From positions 124,001-188,000 of the forward strand of contig NZ_JAGGKI010000001.1 in the NCBI RefSeq assembly GCF_017873605.1: a stretch of 64,000 nt of DNA, given 5' to 3'. Every line of letters starts with the position of its first letter. The first letter of the stretch is position 1. The position numbers were made by a program, and so were the translations under genes. A model generated the notes under the pieces. The model had not been told where the DNA came from and searched no databases. It saw only the letters and a list, made by a program, of their open reading frames with translations. This stretch comes from Paenibacillus lactis (GTDB lineage Bacteria; Bacillota; Bacilli; Paenibacillales; Paenibacillaceae). Positions 6,748 through 16,207 of the stretch are shown piece after piece.

Positions 6748-8637
6748 CTATCTAAACTCTATCCGCAGGTAACCCCCTTTACCCGCAATCCGGTTCATCT
6801 GCTTGATCTGGCGTACGGCCAGGCTTTGGCTCCGGGTCCATTGCGGAGCGGCGAACACCACACGCCCCGCCGGGTCATCCTTCGATCGCCCTGCCCGTCC
6901 TGCCATTTGGATGAGCGCGGCCTCGTCAAACAGATCGCTGTTGGCATCCACGATGTAGACGTCGCTCTTCGGTACCGTTACGCCCCGCTCGAGAATCGTT
7001 GTCGTGACTAGCAGCCGAATCTCCCTTTGGCGAAAAGCCATGACCTTGTCCGCACGCGCGGGATCGACGGAAGACGTTCCTTCCATCGGCATATCCGGCA
7101 TCGATTGCTGCAGCAGCTCGAGGAAGGGGGCGATATGGCGGATCCGGGAGACGAACAGGAACACCTGAGCCCCGCGCGACAACGAAGCTCTCAAGCTGCG
7201 CACCAAGGGGAGCGGCAGCCGGCGCTGCTGCAAACAGCGGTGCACCGGAAAGATCTTTAGCTTGCGAGGAACCGGCAGCGGATGTCCATGGAAACGGGCC
7301 GGAACCTTGGCATGGGGCAATCGTCCCCTGGCAGCCTCCCGTTGGAGAGGAGCAGGAGGCGTCGCCGACAAGTAAATGTATTTGCCCTCTTTCTTGCAAG
7401 CATTCCGGGCGGCATAAGCCAGCATCGGGTCGTTATGGTAGGGAAAGGCATCGATCTCATCAATAACCACGAGATCGAACGCCTCCCGAAATCGTAACAG
7501 CTGATGCGTTGTTGCCAGGGTGATGCTCCCCCGTTTCCATCGCTCGGGGCTGCCGCCATACAGCGTAATGACCTGCTCGTCCGGAAAAGCCTTGGACAAC
7601 CGCGGGGCCAGCTCCAGCACGACATCACGTCTGGGGGCCGCAACCAGAACGCGGCCACCCGCGTCCAATACGGCTTGTAGCAGCGGAAAGATCATCTCGG
7701 TCTTTCCGGCGCCGGTGACCGCCCAGATGAGAAACCGGGCGGGCCCCGCGGAGCTCCCTACGGGCGGCTCCGCCAAGAACCGCAGCGCAGCGCCGGCGGC
7801 GGCGCTCTGCGCTGCACTCAGCCCCCATCGGCCCAAGGCCGCGGTGGGGGAACCCCCGGCCGTGCCCCGCACGGCCGGCCCTGCTGCGCCATGCAGCAGC
7901 AGGGTGCAAGCGCGGCTGCGCCCCATCGCGAGGCAGGCCTCGCAATAGGCGCAAGCCGCCGAGCCGCACGCGGCGCATGCCGTGCGGCTTCGGGCCTCGC
8001 TGCCGCATCGCCGGCAGCGAGGGGCCATGGCCCGGCCGCGGCGGAGCCGGCCGGGCGGCACCCGCGGGGCGGGCTGCGCCAGCCCCGCTTCCATGCGCAG
8101 GCGGCCCAGCAGGACGCCGAGCTGGGCCGCGGAGCGCCAGCCGCCGGTGCCCCCGGCGGCTTCCGTCAGAAGAGCCTCGATCTCGCCGGCAAGCAAGGCT
8201 CGGCCCTCGATGGCGCAGATAAGCTGCTCAGCCTGCCTCATCAGCGCCTTCCATTCCTCGCTGCCCCTTGGCGTCCAGCCGGACAGCACTGCACGCTCGT
8301 CGAGCACGCGAACATCCTGCGTGACGGTCCTCCATCTCGCTTGATTCCGCTCGGGCTCCTCGCTGATGTAGCTTGCAATTTTTTTATCCACATAGCCCTG
8401 CCACTCGTCTCCCCCCCATTGATCCATTTCTTGAAGCGGTCTGAACGTATCCCGGATCACGGCGGCCCACCCCAGAGGGATCGAAGAAGCAAGGATAACC
8501 ATACGATGCGGACGGTCGCTGATCTCTCTTTGCCCCTCTCCGTCTCCATACCACCATTGCAAATCCACCTGCATATCGAGTGAGAGATAGCATCGCCATG
8601 CATCCGTTGTCCGGACAGCATATACAATCATCTGCAT
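6748..8637 (-). CDS. comFA: Competence DNA translocase ComFA
   Basis: Superfamily 2 helicase-like ATPase that drives transforming DNA across the membrane. Visible motifs: a Cys4 zinc finger (CRRCGS ... CAACGS ... CEAC), Walker A GAGKTE, the DEID box in VVIDEIDAFPYHNDP, SATPP (motif III), and the C-terminal helicase QMAGRAGRS. Start at ATG 8637 follows GGAGG by 10 nt; in-frame ATGs further upstream are less well placed. The zinc-finger and N-terminal stretch (roughly 7700-8230) is much more GC-rich than the rest. comFB, normally between comFA and comFC in Bacillus, is absent. Confidence 0.95.
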   Translation of the reverse strand: MQMIVYAVRTTDAWRCYLSLDMQVDLQWWYGDGEGQREISDRPHRMVILASSIPLGWAAVIRDTFRPLQEMDQWGGDEWQGYVDKKIASYISEEPERNQARWRTVTQDVRVLDERAVLSGWTPRGSEEWKALMRQAEQLICAIEGRALLAGEIEALLTEAAGGTGGWRSAAQLGVLLGRLRMEAGLAQPAPRVPPGRLRRGRAMAPRCRRCGSEARSRTACAACGSAACAYCEACLAMGRSRACTLLLHGAAGPAVRGTAGGSPTAALGRWGLSAAQSAAAGAALRFLAEPPVGSSAGPARFLIWAVTGAGKTEMIFPLLQAVLDAGGRVLVAAPRRDVVLELAPRLSKAFPDEQVITLYGGSPERWKRGSITLATTHQLLRFREAFDLVVIDEIDAFPYHNDPMLAYAARNACKKEGKYIYLSATPPAPLQREAARGRLPHAKVPARFHGHPLPVPRKLKIFPVHRCLQQRRLPLPLVRSLRASLSRGAQVFLFVSRIRHIAPFLELLQQSMPDMPMEGTSSVDPARADKVMAFRQREIRLLVTTTILERGVTVPKSDVYIVDANSDLFDEAALIQMAGRAGRSKDDPAGRVVFAAPQWTRSQSLAVRQIKQMNRIAGKGGYLRIEFR

Positions 8638-9010
8638 ATCCACAAACCCTCCATTTTCCACCGCTAAAGTTTCTGATAAATCCAAACCACGACGAGGAAT
8701 CATCCATGCAAAAACTCGAGCCATATTAGAGATCGTAAATTCCATTCCACGCCTATTCCACCGGAAGGCATTTGCCATCCCCCATCTTCACTGTACCGAG
8801 CGAGGCATGCAGCGAGTGATGCTTGGCGTTGCCGCCAGGCAGATTGTATGTATACCATTCGCAGACGCGTGACCAGAGCATCAGCAGCCTGAATTTTCTC
8901 CCCAACGCAAAAAAGCACCCTCCTTCCATCTGGAATCGGAGTGTGCTTCACGCCTCTTGTGTTCGTATTCTATTCCAAAGCATCTTGGGACGAGTCGGCA
9001 TCTTGATCGT
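8638..9010. other. Intergenic region upstream of comFA
   Basis: Contains the terminator of the upstream gene at 8909-8948 and about 270 bp of probable comFA leader. I see no convincing ComK box or promoter. An open reading frame at 8700-8951 begins inside the terminator hairpin and is not credible. Confidence 0.6.
8909..8948 (-). terminator. Intrinsic terminator upstream of comFA
   Basis: Minus strand: AAGCAC-CTCC-TTCC pairs with GGAAGGAG-GTGCTT (one mismatch, small bulge) around AGAT, then TTTTTT. It ends the unit containing the gene at 9011-9433. Confidence 0.8.
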
Positions 9011-9433
9011 TCATCCTTGGACATAAGGAATCCGGATCGCCTCGAGCGGGTTGCGCAGATCGATCGTCATGATCGGGGGGTCCCCCGACTCCCCATTGGT
9101 GTCAGATAAGGACGAATTGCCGGAGCGCCAAGTTCCGTACACCAGCTCAATGCCGGACATAGGCGTTAATCGTTCAACAATCCGCAACGTATCGTCATGC
9201 GACTGGTCATCAAGGACGGTGACGCGAATCCGCGTCCCGCTCATCAGAGCATATAATGAAAGGGCTCTCAAGTACCATTCCACCTGCCGCTCATGGTTGG
9301 ACGTGATCAGCACGTAATGCATGCGCCGCTTGGTGTCTTTTCCGTTTCTACGTAGATGGCGAGCGTGAATAATATGAACCAGAAGGGCAGCGATGCCGTA
9401 CACCGCAAGGATCCACAGCAAATGGGCAACCAT
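9011..9433 (-). CDS. Small membrane protein with glycosyltransferase-like segment
   Basis: About 140 residues, with one N-terminal transmembrane helix (VAHLLWILAVYGIAALLVHII) and a cytosolic part. HYVLITSNHERQVEWYLRALSLYAL...RVTVLDDQSHDDTL resembles the beta-alpha-beta start of family 2 glycosyltransferases, including the acidic patch, but the catalytic half is missing. It may therefore be a truncated or repurposed GT2 domain. It occupies the place of degV in the Bacillus order. AAGGAGGTG precedes the chosen ATG by 5 nt, and a terminator follows. Function unknown. Confidence 0.75.
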   Translation of the reverse strand: MVAHLLWILAVYGIAALLVHIIHARHLRRNGKDTKRRMHYVLITSNHERQVEWYLRALSLYALMSGTRIRVTVLDDQSHDDTLRIVERLTPMSGIELVYGTWRSGNSSLSDTNGESGDPPIMTIDLRNPLEAIRIPYVQG

Positions 9434-9534
9434 GAGGCTCACCTCCTTCTCATATCCACACTATATGCCGATATGGAAGGGACGGTGACAGTATGTAACG
9501 AACAGCCCACACCGAAGCCTGCCGTGGCGGCTCA

Positions 9535-9570
9535 AAAGGCGTTCGCTTTCCGTTAAGAAAGGAATCCGCC
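9535..9570 (-). terminator. Probable terminator of degSU
   Basis: Minus strand GGCG...CTTTC / GAAAG...CGCC with a short loop, then TTTT. The stem has an internal mismatch region and the U-tract is short, but it is the only candidate after degU. Confidence 0.5.
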
Positions 9571-9621
9571 CAGGCAGCCCTCCTAAGTTATACTCGTCCA
9601 TGCGCTCCAAATGAGCGAAAA

Positions 9622-10344
9622 TTACAGCGTTACCCAGCCATATTTAATGGAGTTGATAACGGCTTGCGTACGGTCGTCAACCTCCATCTTCTGCAAAATG
9701 CTGCTGACGTGGTTTTTAACCGTTTTTTCGCTAATGAACAGATATTCACCAATCATCTTGTTGCTCTTGCCCTCGGCCATCAGTCTCAGCACTTCGGCTT
9801 CGCGGCGTGTCAGCGGATTATTCTCCCCTGCCACAAATTTGACGCCCGCCTCGCGTGTACCGCTCTCAGCCATGGCGCCTGCCTCGTTCACGTAGGTCAT
9901 GCGGCGGAGCTGGTGAATCAGTTTGCCTGTCACCTTCGGATGGATAAACGCATATCCTTCATGTACGGAACGAATGGCGTTGATCAGCGATTCAGCCTCC
10001 ATATCCTTCAAGAGATATCCGTTAGCTCCTTTGCGAAGCGTCTCGAACACGTAGCTCTCGTCGTCATGAATGGAAAGAATGATGACCTTGATCTCCGGGA
10101 ACATTTCACGCAGCTTTTCGGTTGCTTGAACACCGTTCTCGGTCGGCATATTGATGTCCATCAATACGATATCCGGCTTCACTTCGTTGCAGAACTCCAG
10201 CACCTGGATGCCGTCTCCGCATTCGCCGATGACGTCGATGTCGTCCTCCATATTTAAAATGCGCTTGAGACCCTCCCTAAATAACTGGTGGTCATCCGCT
10301 AATAAAACTTTAATCAGTGTATTCTCGTTTTCTAAGTGTTCCAT
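9622..10344 (-). CDS. degU: Response regulator DegU
   Basis: NarL/FixJ-family regulator of 240 residues that, with DegS, controls exoenzymes, motility, competence and biofilm genes. The receiver domain shows the acidic pocket ([12 protein letters not shown]) and phospho-acceptor Asp63 in VLMDINMP, with switch residues ILSIHDDES and the [10 protein letters not shown] lysine. The C-terminal LuxR-type HTH is [21 protein letters not shown]...[16 protein letters not shown]. An AAAGGAG precedes the ATG, which lies 4 bp after the degS stop. Its place beside comF and flgM matches its regulatory targets in Bacillus. Confidence 0.97.
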   Translation of the reverse strand: MEHLENENTLIKVLLADDHQLFREGLKRILNMEDDIDVIGECGDGIQVLEFCNEVKPDIVLMDINMPTENGVQATEKLREMFPEIKVIILSIHDDESYVFETLRKGANGYLLKDMEAESLINAIRSVHEGYAFIHPKVTGKLIHQLRRMTYVNEAGAMAESGTREAGVKFVAGENNPLTRREAEVLRLMAEGKSNKMIGEYLFISEKTVKNHVSSILQKMEVDDRTQAVINSIKYGWVTL

Positions 10345-10348
10345 CCCA

Positions 10349-11503
10349 TTACTCCTTTCCCTTTTCTACGTTCGTCGGGATATGAATGATGATCTTCGTC
10401 CCTTGATTCTCGGCAGATTCGATCTCCATTCTCCCTTCGAGCAGCTCTACCCTCTCCCGCATGCCAATTAACCCAAAGTGGTCCTTGCTCTTCTGTTCCA
10501 GCAAGTCGACATTGAATCCCAGGCCATTGTCCTGTACGACAATCTTGACCAATTGGGCCTGGTACGTAATTTCCACCAATACATAAGTCGGGTAAGCATG
10601 TTTTGCAGCATTCGTAAGTGCTTCCTGCACCAAACGGTAGATGGCCGCCTCCATCGCAGAAGAGAGACGATGCTCTTTCCCCCGTGTTTCGAAGATCGTG
10701 CGGATTTTGGATTTTTCTTCAAAATCATGCACATATTTACGCAGCGTGGGAATTAATCCTAGATCATCGAGTGCCATTGGACGCAGATTAAAAATAACCT
10801 TTCGCATTTCCTCCAGGCTAGAGCGAACCTGCCCCTTCAAATCTACTATTTCGTCCTGCACCATCTTAAATTCCTGCTTAGCTAGCATTCTTTCTACAAT
10901 TTCCGTCCTAAGAACCAGATTGGCAAGCAACTGTGCAGGACCATCGTGAATTTCCCGGGATATCCGTTTGCGTTCTTCTTCCTGGGCCAGGATAATTTTC
11001 AGACCGATGACCTGCCGGTTCTTCGCAGATTCGATAATGCGGGACACCTGCCCCAGCTCACCGGACAAGTACTCCAGCACCACGCCCATCTGGGATCCGA
11101 TCGATTCGGCTCGTTCGACGGAATTCTCCACGTTGCGGACGCGCTTTTGCAGCTCATCCCGTCTTGCCTTCAGATACATTTCCTTCTCCCGGTAGATCAT
11201 GAGATCCAGCTGCAGCTGTGTCGCCTTCTCGTACGCCTGCTTGATATCCTCTTCCTTATACCGGACGAAATCCCGGCTGACTTCCGTCAGCCGGATCCGG
11301 GAACGGCGATAGTTCAGTTCGAGCTGGTCCACTTTCTCCAAGGTTTCCGTCGTTTCCTTCAAAGTCCGCTTTAGTTCCTGATTCAGAGACACGAGCTCCT
11401 GCCGAGACGCCTCCAAAATTTCGAACATCTGGTATTTGCTGTCCTCCATCACTTTGATGGCATTCTTTATGACACGGTCGATGGCATCGGCTTGATAATC
11501 CAC
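10349..11503 (-). CDS. degS: Cytoplasmic sensor histidine kinase DegS
   Basis: A 384-residue soluble kinase partner of DegU. The N-terminal half is a long coiled coil (repeated charged heptads through about residue 170), with no membrane segment. The HisKA_3 motif is EERKRISREIHDGPAQLLANL, with the phospho-accepting His in REIHDGP. The HATPase domain has EALTNAAKHAYPTYVLVEI (N box), VQDNGLGFN (G1) and FGLIGMRERVELLEG (G2). Translation starts at GTG after GGAG; degU follows immediately, forming a two-gene unit. Confidence 0.97.
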   Translation of the reverse strand: MDYQADAIDRVIKNAIKVMEDSKYQMFEILEASRQELVSLNQELKRTLKETTETLEKVDQLELNYRRSRIRLTEVSRDFVRYKEEDIKQAYEKATQLQLDLMIYREKEMYLKARRDELQKRVRNVENSVERAESIGSQMGVVLEYLSGELGQVSRIIESAKNRQVIGLKIILAQEEERKRISREIHDGPAQLLANLVLRTEIVERMLAKQEFKMVQDEIVDLKGQVRSSLEEMRKVIFNLRPMALDDLGLIPTLRKYVHDFEEKSKIRTIFETRGKEHRLSSAMEAAIYRLVQEALTNAAKHAYPTYVLVEITYQAQLVKIVVQDNGLGFNVDLLEQKSKDHFGLIGMRERVELLEGRMEIESAENQGTKIIIHIPTNVEKGKE

Positions 11504-11548
11504 GCACTCTACTCCATTTCTAACGTTTCATATACATATCATACCATA

Positions 11549-14251
11549 TCATGATTCGATCGTAACGGTCTTCGTGTTCTTGTCCCATTTTACTTTAAGG
11601 CCTAATTGCTCGGAAACGAGGCGAAGAGGGACCAAAGTCCTACCCCCTTGAACCATAGGAGCCACAGCAGCCGAATGACGCTTGCCGTTCAAAATAAATT
11701 CCTTCTTGCCGACGGTCAGCTCAAGCAGCATGCCGCCTCTCAATACGCCTACCCGCTGTGCGGATTGATTCCACGTTGCTTGTCCGCCAAAGGCGTCCAG
11801 CACATGCTTGATCGGAACATACGTCGTTCCGTTCTTCAGGATCGGCGCTGAATCAATCGCTACCTTGGAGCCGTTAAGCACGAGTGATTTTTGCCCGATC
11901 GTCATGACCGCCTTGCCTGTCGGAAGAACTTCGTTGCCCGCAACAGCCGGCATCGTAAACCGTATATCATCAAAGGATACCGAGCCTGTCAGGGCCCGCT
12001 CATCCTGTCCCTCATCCACGTTCACGACGTACATGCGCTTCAATTGGGCAGGGAATGCGATATTGTAACCGGTCAAGTCGACATTCAGCGTTTTCCAGCC
12101 GGTCCAGTCGATAGCCTTGGCCAAATCAACATAAACGGTCTTGCCGTTGTTGTCCTTCAGCTCAGCCCGGAGCCAGTTCAGGCTGCTGTCGCCTTCCACG
12201 TCGATCGCCATGGACGTTGCCTGTGCCGGAATCGTTTTACCGGTCGTTCCGTTGAACTCGGCGTATGCATACATCTTCTGTCCAAGCCCGCCGGTCATAT
12301 CATAGGTCAGCTTCAGCACCTTCGAGTCGGCGTGGCTTCCGCTTCCCTTCACGATGGAAGCCGTACCGGTTACGGCAGGCACATTTGTTGTGAATTTGAT
12401 CGGATAGCTTACATTTTCAAAGTTCTCCCAAGTGCTCTCACCGGCCGCGGACAAAATGACAACCGTGCTAAAGCCGTCATATCTAGCGATCGCATATCCT
12501 ACCTTGGTGTTGCTGTTTACGGATGTAACGGTCAGGCGGCCGTCTTTGACGCTGCCCTTAAACCCGATGAATTCCCACTTCAGCGCACTGCTTGGAACCT
12601 CCAGGCTTTGCCCTGATCTCGTTACAGCCGTTACTGGAACGGACACGCTCGTTCCTGCCTGAAGCGGCGCACTGGATACCGCCGTCGTCAGCGCTGCCAG
12701 ATCATCGGCTCCCAGTACGTTCACCTGCATCGTTGCCTTCGTGCTGCCGCTAACCGCAGTCAGTGTGGATGTGCCCGGCTTCACTGCCTTAATGCTTTGG
12801 CCGTTGATCGCGAGATTACCGTTGCTGGATTTCCAGGTCGGTTTGATGGATCCCGCATCAATCGGGTTGTAATAGGTGTCGTAGCCCTTCAGTTCATACG
12901 ACCCTGTCTGGCCGATCAGGAGCGTGCTGCTGCCGCTAACCTTTAGGCCCTTTAAGTTGCCCTTAGGCGCCGTGGAGAACACGCCGAGCGCGTTTACGAC
13001 GCTCCGCTGCGTGGTGCCGTATTCCGTAGGGAATGTCAGCTCCGTATTCATCTCGGCCAGCGGACGATTGACCATCGTGGTGGATCCGCCGCCATCCAGA
13101 TTCATGCCCTTCCATACCCCGATTTTGCTCATGAAATCCTGCAGCTGCTGCAGGGTCATACCCGTGCTGCCGTCATTGCGCTCGGTTGCAATCATATACG
13201 CATAACGGCCATCCTTCGAGTAGCCTACAGCCGTGCGGGCGCGCGTGCCGCCGAGATCGTTGACGTTGCGGGAGAACGAAGCGGCTTTGCCGTTATCCAC
13301 CAGAATCGTATGACCGCCGATCATCATTTGGAGTGAGGAAGGGTCCAGCTTCTGACCTGATTTTTTAGATACTAGGGTGTAATCCGCCGTCAGCTTCTGA
13401 CCGACCTCCAGGTTATTCTTCACGAATTCGGCAGCTGCTCCGTGAGTACGAAGAACATAGCTGCCTTCCGGGACTGCTGTTGGCAAGCCTGCCATAACGG
13501 ATATGTCCGTAATGACGCCGTCCGTTACCATAACCTCTGTTGGTGTCGTCGAGCTATTTAATGGACGGTCAATGGCCTTCCAGGCGCTAGTGTACAAATA
13601 CGCTGCGTTCACATGACTGAAGGTCGATCCGGTACCCTCCGGGTTGTAAGCTGTTTTGTTAATGCCTGCGAGCGGGAACGTTGCTCCATTCTCAGCCGTG
13701 ATGCTTCCTGAAAAAGCAAACTCATCCAAGATCGGCTTGCCATCCTTTGTGACGGCAAATGCATACATTCCCTTCAGCGCGGATGGAGAGGACATGAGAT
13801 CGCCATTGGACACTTGAGGACCCATTGGAGCCCCTTCGCGATTCGTAATGAAGAAGTCGCCGTTAATCGCGGCAACCGCCCCATGCTCCTTGGCCATACC
13901 GCCTGTGCTCTGTCTTGTTGTAAACTGGTTCCCCTTGCCTGCCATCACATCCAGCTTCACATACGGGTTGTTTAAGTCGACACGGACGACATTGGCAAGC
14001 GATTTCGCGCCGGTGCTGCTCGTATATTGATACTTCATCAATACAGCACCAGAGGTGATAATCTCTTCTCCAAGCTTCTTGACCGACGTCGTTGCCGCAT
14101 AGGCGACGGAGGCTGGTGACAGCTTGTCTATCACAGGCAAACTGCCGCTAAGTACGGGGCTCACCCAGATGACCCCTGCCAACGTAACGATTAACCATTT
14201 TTTACCTACTGTCGTTTGGTTTGACTTCAGTGCTTTCCCCTGTCTTGCCAT
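11549..14251 (-). CDS. Secreted phosphodiester glycosidase-family protein with stalk domain
   Basis: A 900-residue exported protein. An N-terminal hydrophobic segment (KWLIVTLAGVIWVSPVLSGS) is followed by a NAGPA-type phosphodiester glycosidase domain (PF09992), recognised by AAINGDFFITNREGAPMGP, GTRARTAVGYSKDGRYAYM and MNLDGGGSTTMV. Next come a bacterial Ig-like segment (about 460-540), a beta-rich carbohydrate-binding-like region (about 640-780), and a C-terminal copper-amine-oxidase-N-like stalk domain with two repeats (VAIDSAPILKNGTTYVPIK; APMVQGGRTLVPLR). NAGPA-family enzymes cleave sugar-phosphodiesters; a wall-polymer or exopolysaccharide substrate would fit the surface-gene neighbourhood, but that is inference. 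GGGAG precedes the ATG. Confidence 0.85.
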   Translation of the reverse strand: MARQGKALKSNQTTVGKKWLIVTLAGVIWVSPVLSGSLPVIDKLSPASVAYAATTSVKKLGEEIITSGAVLMKYQYTSSTGAKSLANVVRVDLNNPYVKLDVMAGKGNQFTTRQSTGGMAKEHGAVAAINGDFFITNREGAPMGPQVSNGDLMSSPSALKGMYAFAVTKDGKPILDEFAFSGSITAENGATFPLAGINKTAYNPEGTGSTFSHVNAAYLYTSAWKAIDRPLNSSTTPTEVMVTDGVITDISVMAGLPTAVPEGSYVLRTHGAAAEFVKNNLEVGQKLTADYTLVSKKSGQKLDPSSLQMMIGGHTILVDNGKAASFSRNVNDLGGTRARTAVGYSKDGRYAYMIATERNDGSTGMTLQQLQDFMSKIGVWKGMNLDGGGSTTMVNRPLAEMNTELTFPTEYGTTQRSVVNALGVFSTAPKGNLKGLKVSGSSTLLIGQTGSYELKGYDTYYNPIDAGSIKPTWKSSNGNLAINGQSIKAVKPGTSTLTAVSGSTKATMQVNVLGADDLAALTTAVSSAPLQAGTSVSVPVTAVTRSGQSLEVPSSALKWEFIGFKGSVKDGRLTVTSVNSNTKVGYAIARYDGFSTVVILSAAGESTWENFENVSYPIKFTTNVPAVTGTASIVKGSGSHADSKVLKLTYDMTGGLGQKMYAYAEFNGTTGKTIPAQATSMAIDVEGDSSLNWLRAELKDNNGKTVYVDLAKAIDWTGWKTLNVDLTGYNIAFPAQLKRMYVVNVDEGQDERALTGSVSFDDIRFTMPAVAGNEVLPTGKAVMTIGQKSLVLNGSKVAIDSAPILKNGTTYVPIKHVLDAFGGQATWNQSAQRVGVLRGGMLLELTVGKKEFILNGKRHSAAVAPMVQGGRTLVPLRLVSEQLGLKVKWDKNTKTVTIES

Positions 14252-14589
14252 GTAATCGTAACTCTCCCATCTCTTTGTTCAACACATATGCCGAACATGT
14301 AAAGTCTCTAATTAATAGACTTCATTTTTGAGGAAAAGTTACGATTTTGTTATAAAAAAACGCTTGGGCGTATTCTACACCAACTCTTTCTGATTTCACA
14401 GGTGGATTTTTTGGTGGGATTGGATTCCCTGTCCTATTCTACTATATATTCGTGCAAAAATGACAGTTTTGTCATATAACCTCTTCCTATTTTACCATAA
14501 ATTAAGCCAAAAAAGCTGATACCCTTAGCAGGCATCAGCTTTTTAAAAAGTTACTTTTTTGTATTAATCATTGTTTCAAATGATGATGC
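14252..14589. other. Intergenic region between the glycosidase gene and metK
   Basis: AT-rich, about 340 bp. It holds the metK terminator at 14509-14543 and a weak minus-strand hairpin ACGC-CCAA-GCGT with a T7 run near 14345-14375. No gene and no promoter that I can defend. Confidence 0.6.
14509..14543 (-). terminator. Intrinsic terminator of metK
   Basis: Minus strand AAGCTGATGCC / GGTATCAGCTT stem with a 7-nt loop (one G-U), followed by a T-run of 6. Lies 47 bp after the metK stop. Confidence 0.9.
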
Positions 14590-15795
14590 TTAGTTGGCTT
14601 GAGCTTGCTCCTTCAGAGCCTCAGCCTTGTCTACGCGCTCCCATGGCAGGTCGATATCGGTACGGCCAAAATGTCCGTAAGCCGCTGTTTGCTTGTAGAT
14701 TGGGCGGCGAAGATCCAGCATGCGGATAATGCCGGCTGGACGCAGGTCAAAGTTATTGCGAACGAGCTCAACGAGTTTCTCTTCACTGACTTTACCGGTA
14801 CCATAGGTATCCACGCTGATCGATACCGGATTTGCGACACCAATCGCGTAAGCAAGCTGAATTTCGCATTTGTCCGCCAGGCCGGCAGCAACGAGGTTTT
14901 TAGCCACGTAGCGGGCCGCGTAAGCCGCGGAACGGTCGACTTTTGTAGGATCCTTGCCTGAGAAAGCACCGCCGCCATGACGAGCGTAGCCGCCGTAGGT
15001 GTCGACGATAATTTTACGTCCGGTCAGACCGGCATCCCCTTGAGGACCGCCGATAACAAAACGTCCCGTTGGGTTAATGAAATATTTAGTTTCCGTATCC
15101 AGCAGTTCGGCTGGAACGACCGGAAGAATGACGTGCTCTTTGATGTCCTTCTGGATTTGCTCCAGCGTAACTTCCTCGGCATGCTGCGTCGATACGACAA
15201 TCGTGTCCACGCGAACCGGCTTGTCGCCGTCGTATTCAATCGTAACTTGCGTCTTGCCGTCCGGACGCAGGTAGCTAAGCGTACCGTCTTTACGTACCTC
15301 GGACAAGCGACGAGCGATGCGGTGAGACAATGCGATCGGCAGCGGCATGAGCTCAGGCGTCTCGTTAGTTGCAAAACCAAACATGAGGCCTTGGTCGCCG
15401 GCACCGATGTTCTCGGTTTCCTTATCCACTTGGGAAGGATCACGACTCTCCAGTGCAGCGTTTACTCCCTGTGCAATATCGGCCGATTGCTCATTCAGCG
15501 ATGTCAGCACCGCGCATGTATTGGAATCAAAACCGTATTTTGCACGTGTGTACCCAATTTCCTTCACGGTGTTACGAACGATGGATGGGATATCCACGTA
15601 TTCTGAACTTGTACTAATTTCACCAATGACCAGTACCAGACCTGTAGCAACGGAGACTTCGCAAGCCACGCGCGCATTCGGGTCGTTAGCCAAAAATGCA
15701 TCGAGTACCGCATCGGAAATCTGGTCACAAATTTTATCCGGATGTCCTTCAGTTACGGACTCTGATGTAAATAAACGTCGCCCTGTTAAAGACAT
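14590..15795 (-). CDS. metK: S-adenosylmethionine synthetase
   Basis: Makes SAM from methionine and ATP. The 401-residue protein begins [20 protein letters not shown], and shows [12 protein letters not shown] (ATP/methionine site), [15 protein letters not shown] and [19 protein letters not shown] (P-loop-like), all canonical. The ATG at 15795 follows GGGAGGTTGATCTC; the in-frame extension upstream has no ribosome site. It has its own SigA promoter with a short leader. The SAM (S-box) riboswitch that precedes metK in B. subtilis is not detectable here. Confidence 0.98.
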   Translation of the reverse strand: MSLTGRRLFTSESVTEGHPDKICDQISDAVLDAFLANDPNARVACEVSVATGLVLVIGEISTSSEYVDIPSIVRNTVKEIGYTRAKYGFDSNTCAVLTSLNEQSADIAQGVNAALESRDPSQVDKETENIGAGDQGLMFGFATNETPELMPLPIALSHRIARRLSEVRKDGTLSYLRPDGKTQVTIEYDGDKPVRVDTIVVSTQHAEEVTLEQIQKDIKEHVILPVVPAELLDTETKYFINPTGRFVIGGPQGDAGLTGRKIIVDTYGGYARHGGGAFSGKDPTKVDRSAAYAARYVAKNLVAAGLADKCEIQLAYAIGVANPVSISVDTYGTGKVSEEKLVELVRNNFDLRPAGIIRMLDLRRPIYKQTAAYGHFGRTDIDLPWERVDKAEALKEQAQAN

Positions 15796-15845
15796 GAGAT
15801 CAACCTCCCATATAAATAGTATGTGAATATTCAAGAGGTCCTACA

Positions 15846-15879
15846 CAAAAAATGAACCTTTTCCGACAGGAAAAGGTTT
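15846..15879 (-). terminator. Terminator-like hairpin in the metK leader
   Basis: Minus strand AAACCTTTTCC-TGTC-GGAAAAGGTT followed by CATTTTTTG, a 10-bp stem plus U-run, about 50 nt before metK and after its promoter. It could attenuate metK or protect the 5' end; no upstream aptamer of known class is visible. Confidence 0.6.
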
Positions 15880-15898
15880 GAAATGTACAATCCTCAAC

Positions 15899-15937
15899 AT
15901 GCATATTAACGTATTTGTTACCAGGTGTCAATCCAGT
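15899..15937 (-). promoter_or_regulatory. SigA promoter of metK
   Basis: Minus strand TTGACA, 17-nt spacer, TAATAT: a near-consensus vegetative promoter about 110 bp before the metK start codon. Confidence 0.85.
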
Positions 15938-15981
15938 TACCCGCCTGTTTTCAAGGATTTTCTTGGATGTTTTCAATGCGA

Positions 15982-16053
15982 GGCAAGTACGTAAATTTTC
16001 CTACATCGCTGTTGCTCCTGGATTTCTTACTAAGAATAAATAAGTTGAACTTA
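15982..16053. repeat. Truncated copy of dispersed inverted-repeat family 1
   Basis: Starts GGCAAGTACGTAAATTTTCC and continues with TACATCGCTGTTGCTCCTGG and ATTTCTT, matching the left half of the copies at 35478 and 55166. The right half is missing; the second, complete element directly follows, as if one copy had inserted into another. Confidence 0.8.
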
Positions 16054-16207
16054 ACGAGGTAGAGCAGCCGTGTGAAATGTTCTTACGATCGCTGTTGTTC
16101 GCAGATTTCTTTAATTTATCTGAACTCGATTGTGGTAGAAATCCTCTTACAAAGGCGACCACTGTCGTTTTCTTCAAAATCATTTCACACTCTTGCATTT
16201 CCCTCGT
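16054..16207. repeat. Dispersed inverted-repeat family 1, copy B
   Basis: Bounded by ACGAGG...CCTCGT, with inner arms GTGTGAAATG / CATTTCACAC and AGATTTCT / AGAAATC, and the conserved ACAAAGGCGACCACT block. It shares the order of blocks with the copies at 35478 and 55166. An outer AAGTTGA/TCAACTT pair extends the stem beyond these limits. Confidence 0.85.

Noticed and set aside
8700-8951. 83-codon minus-strand frame upstream of comFA
   Set aside because: Its start (GTG) lies inside a strong intrinsic terminator hairpin and it overlaps the comFA leader; no ribosome site fits.
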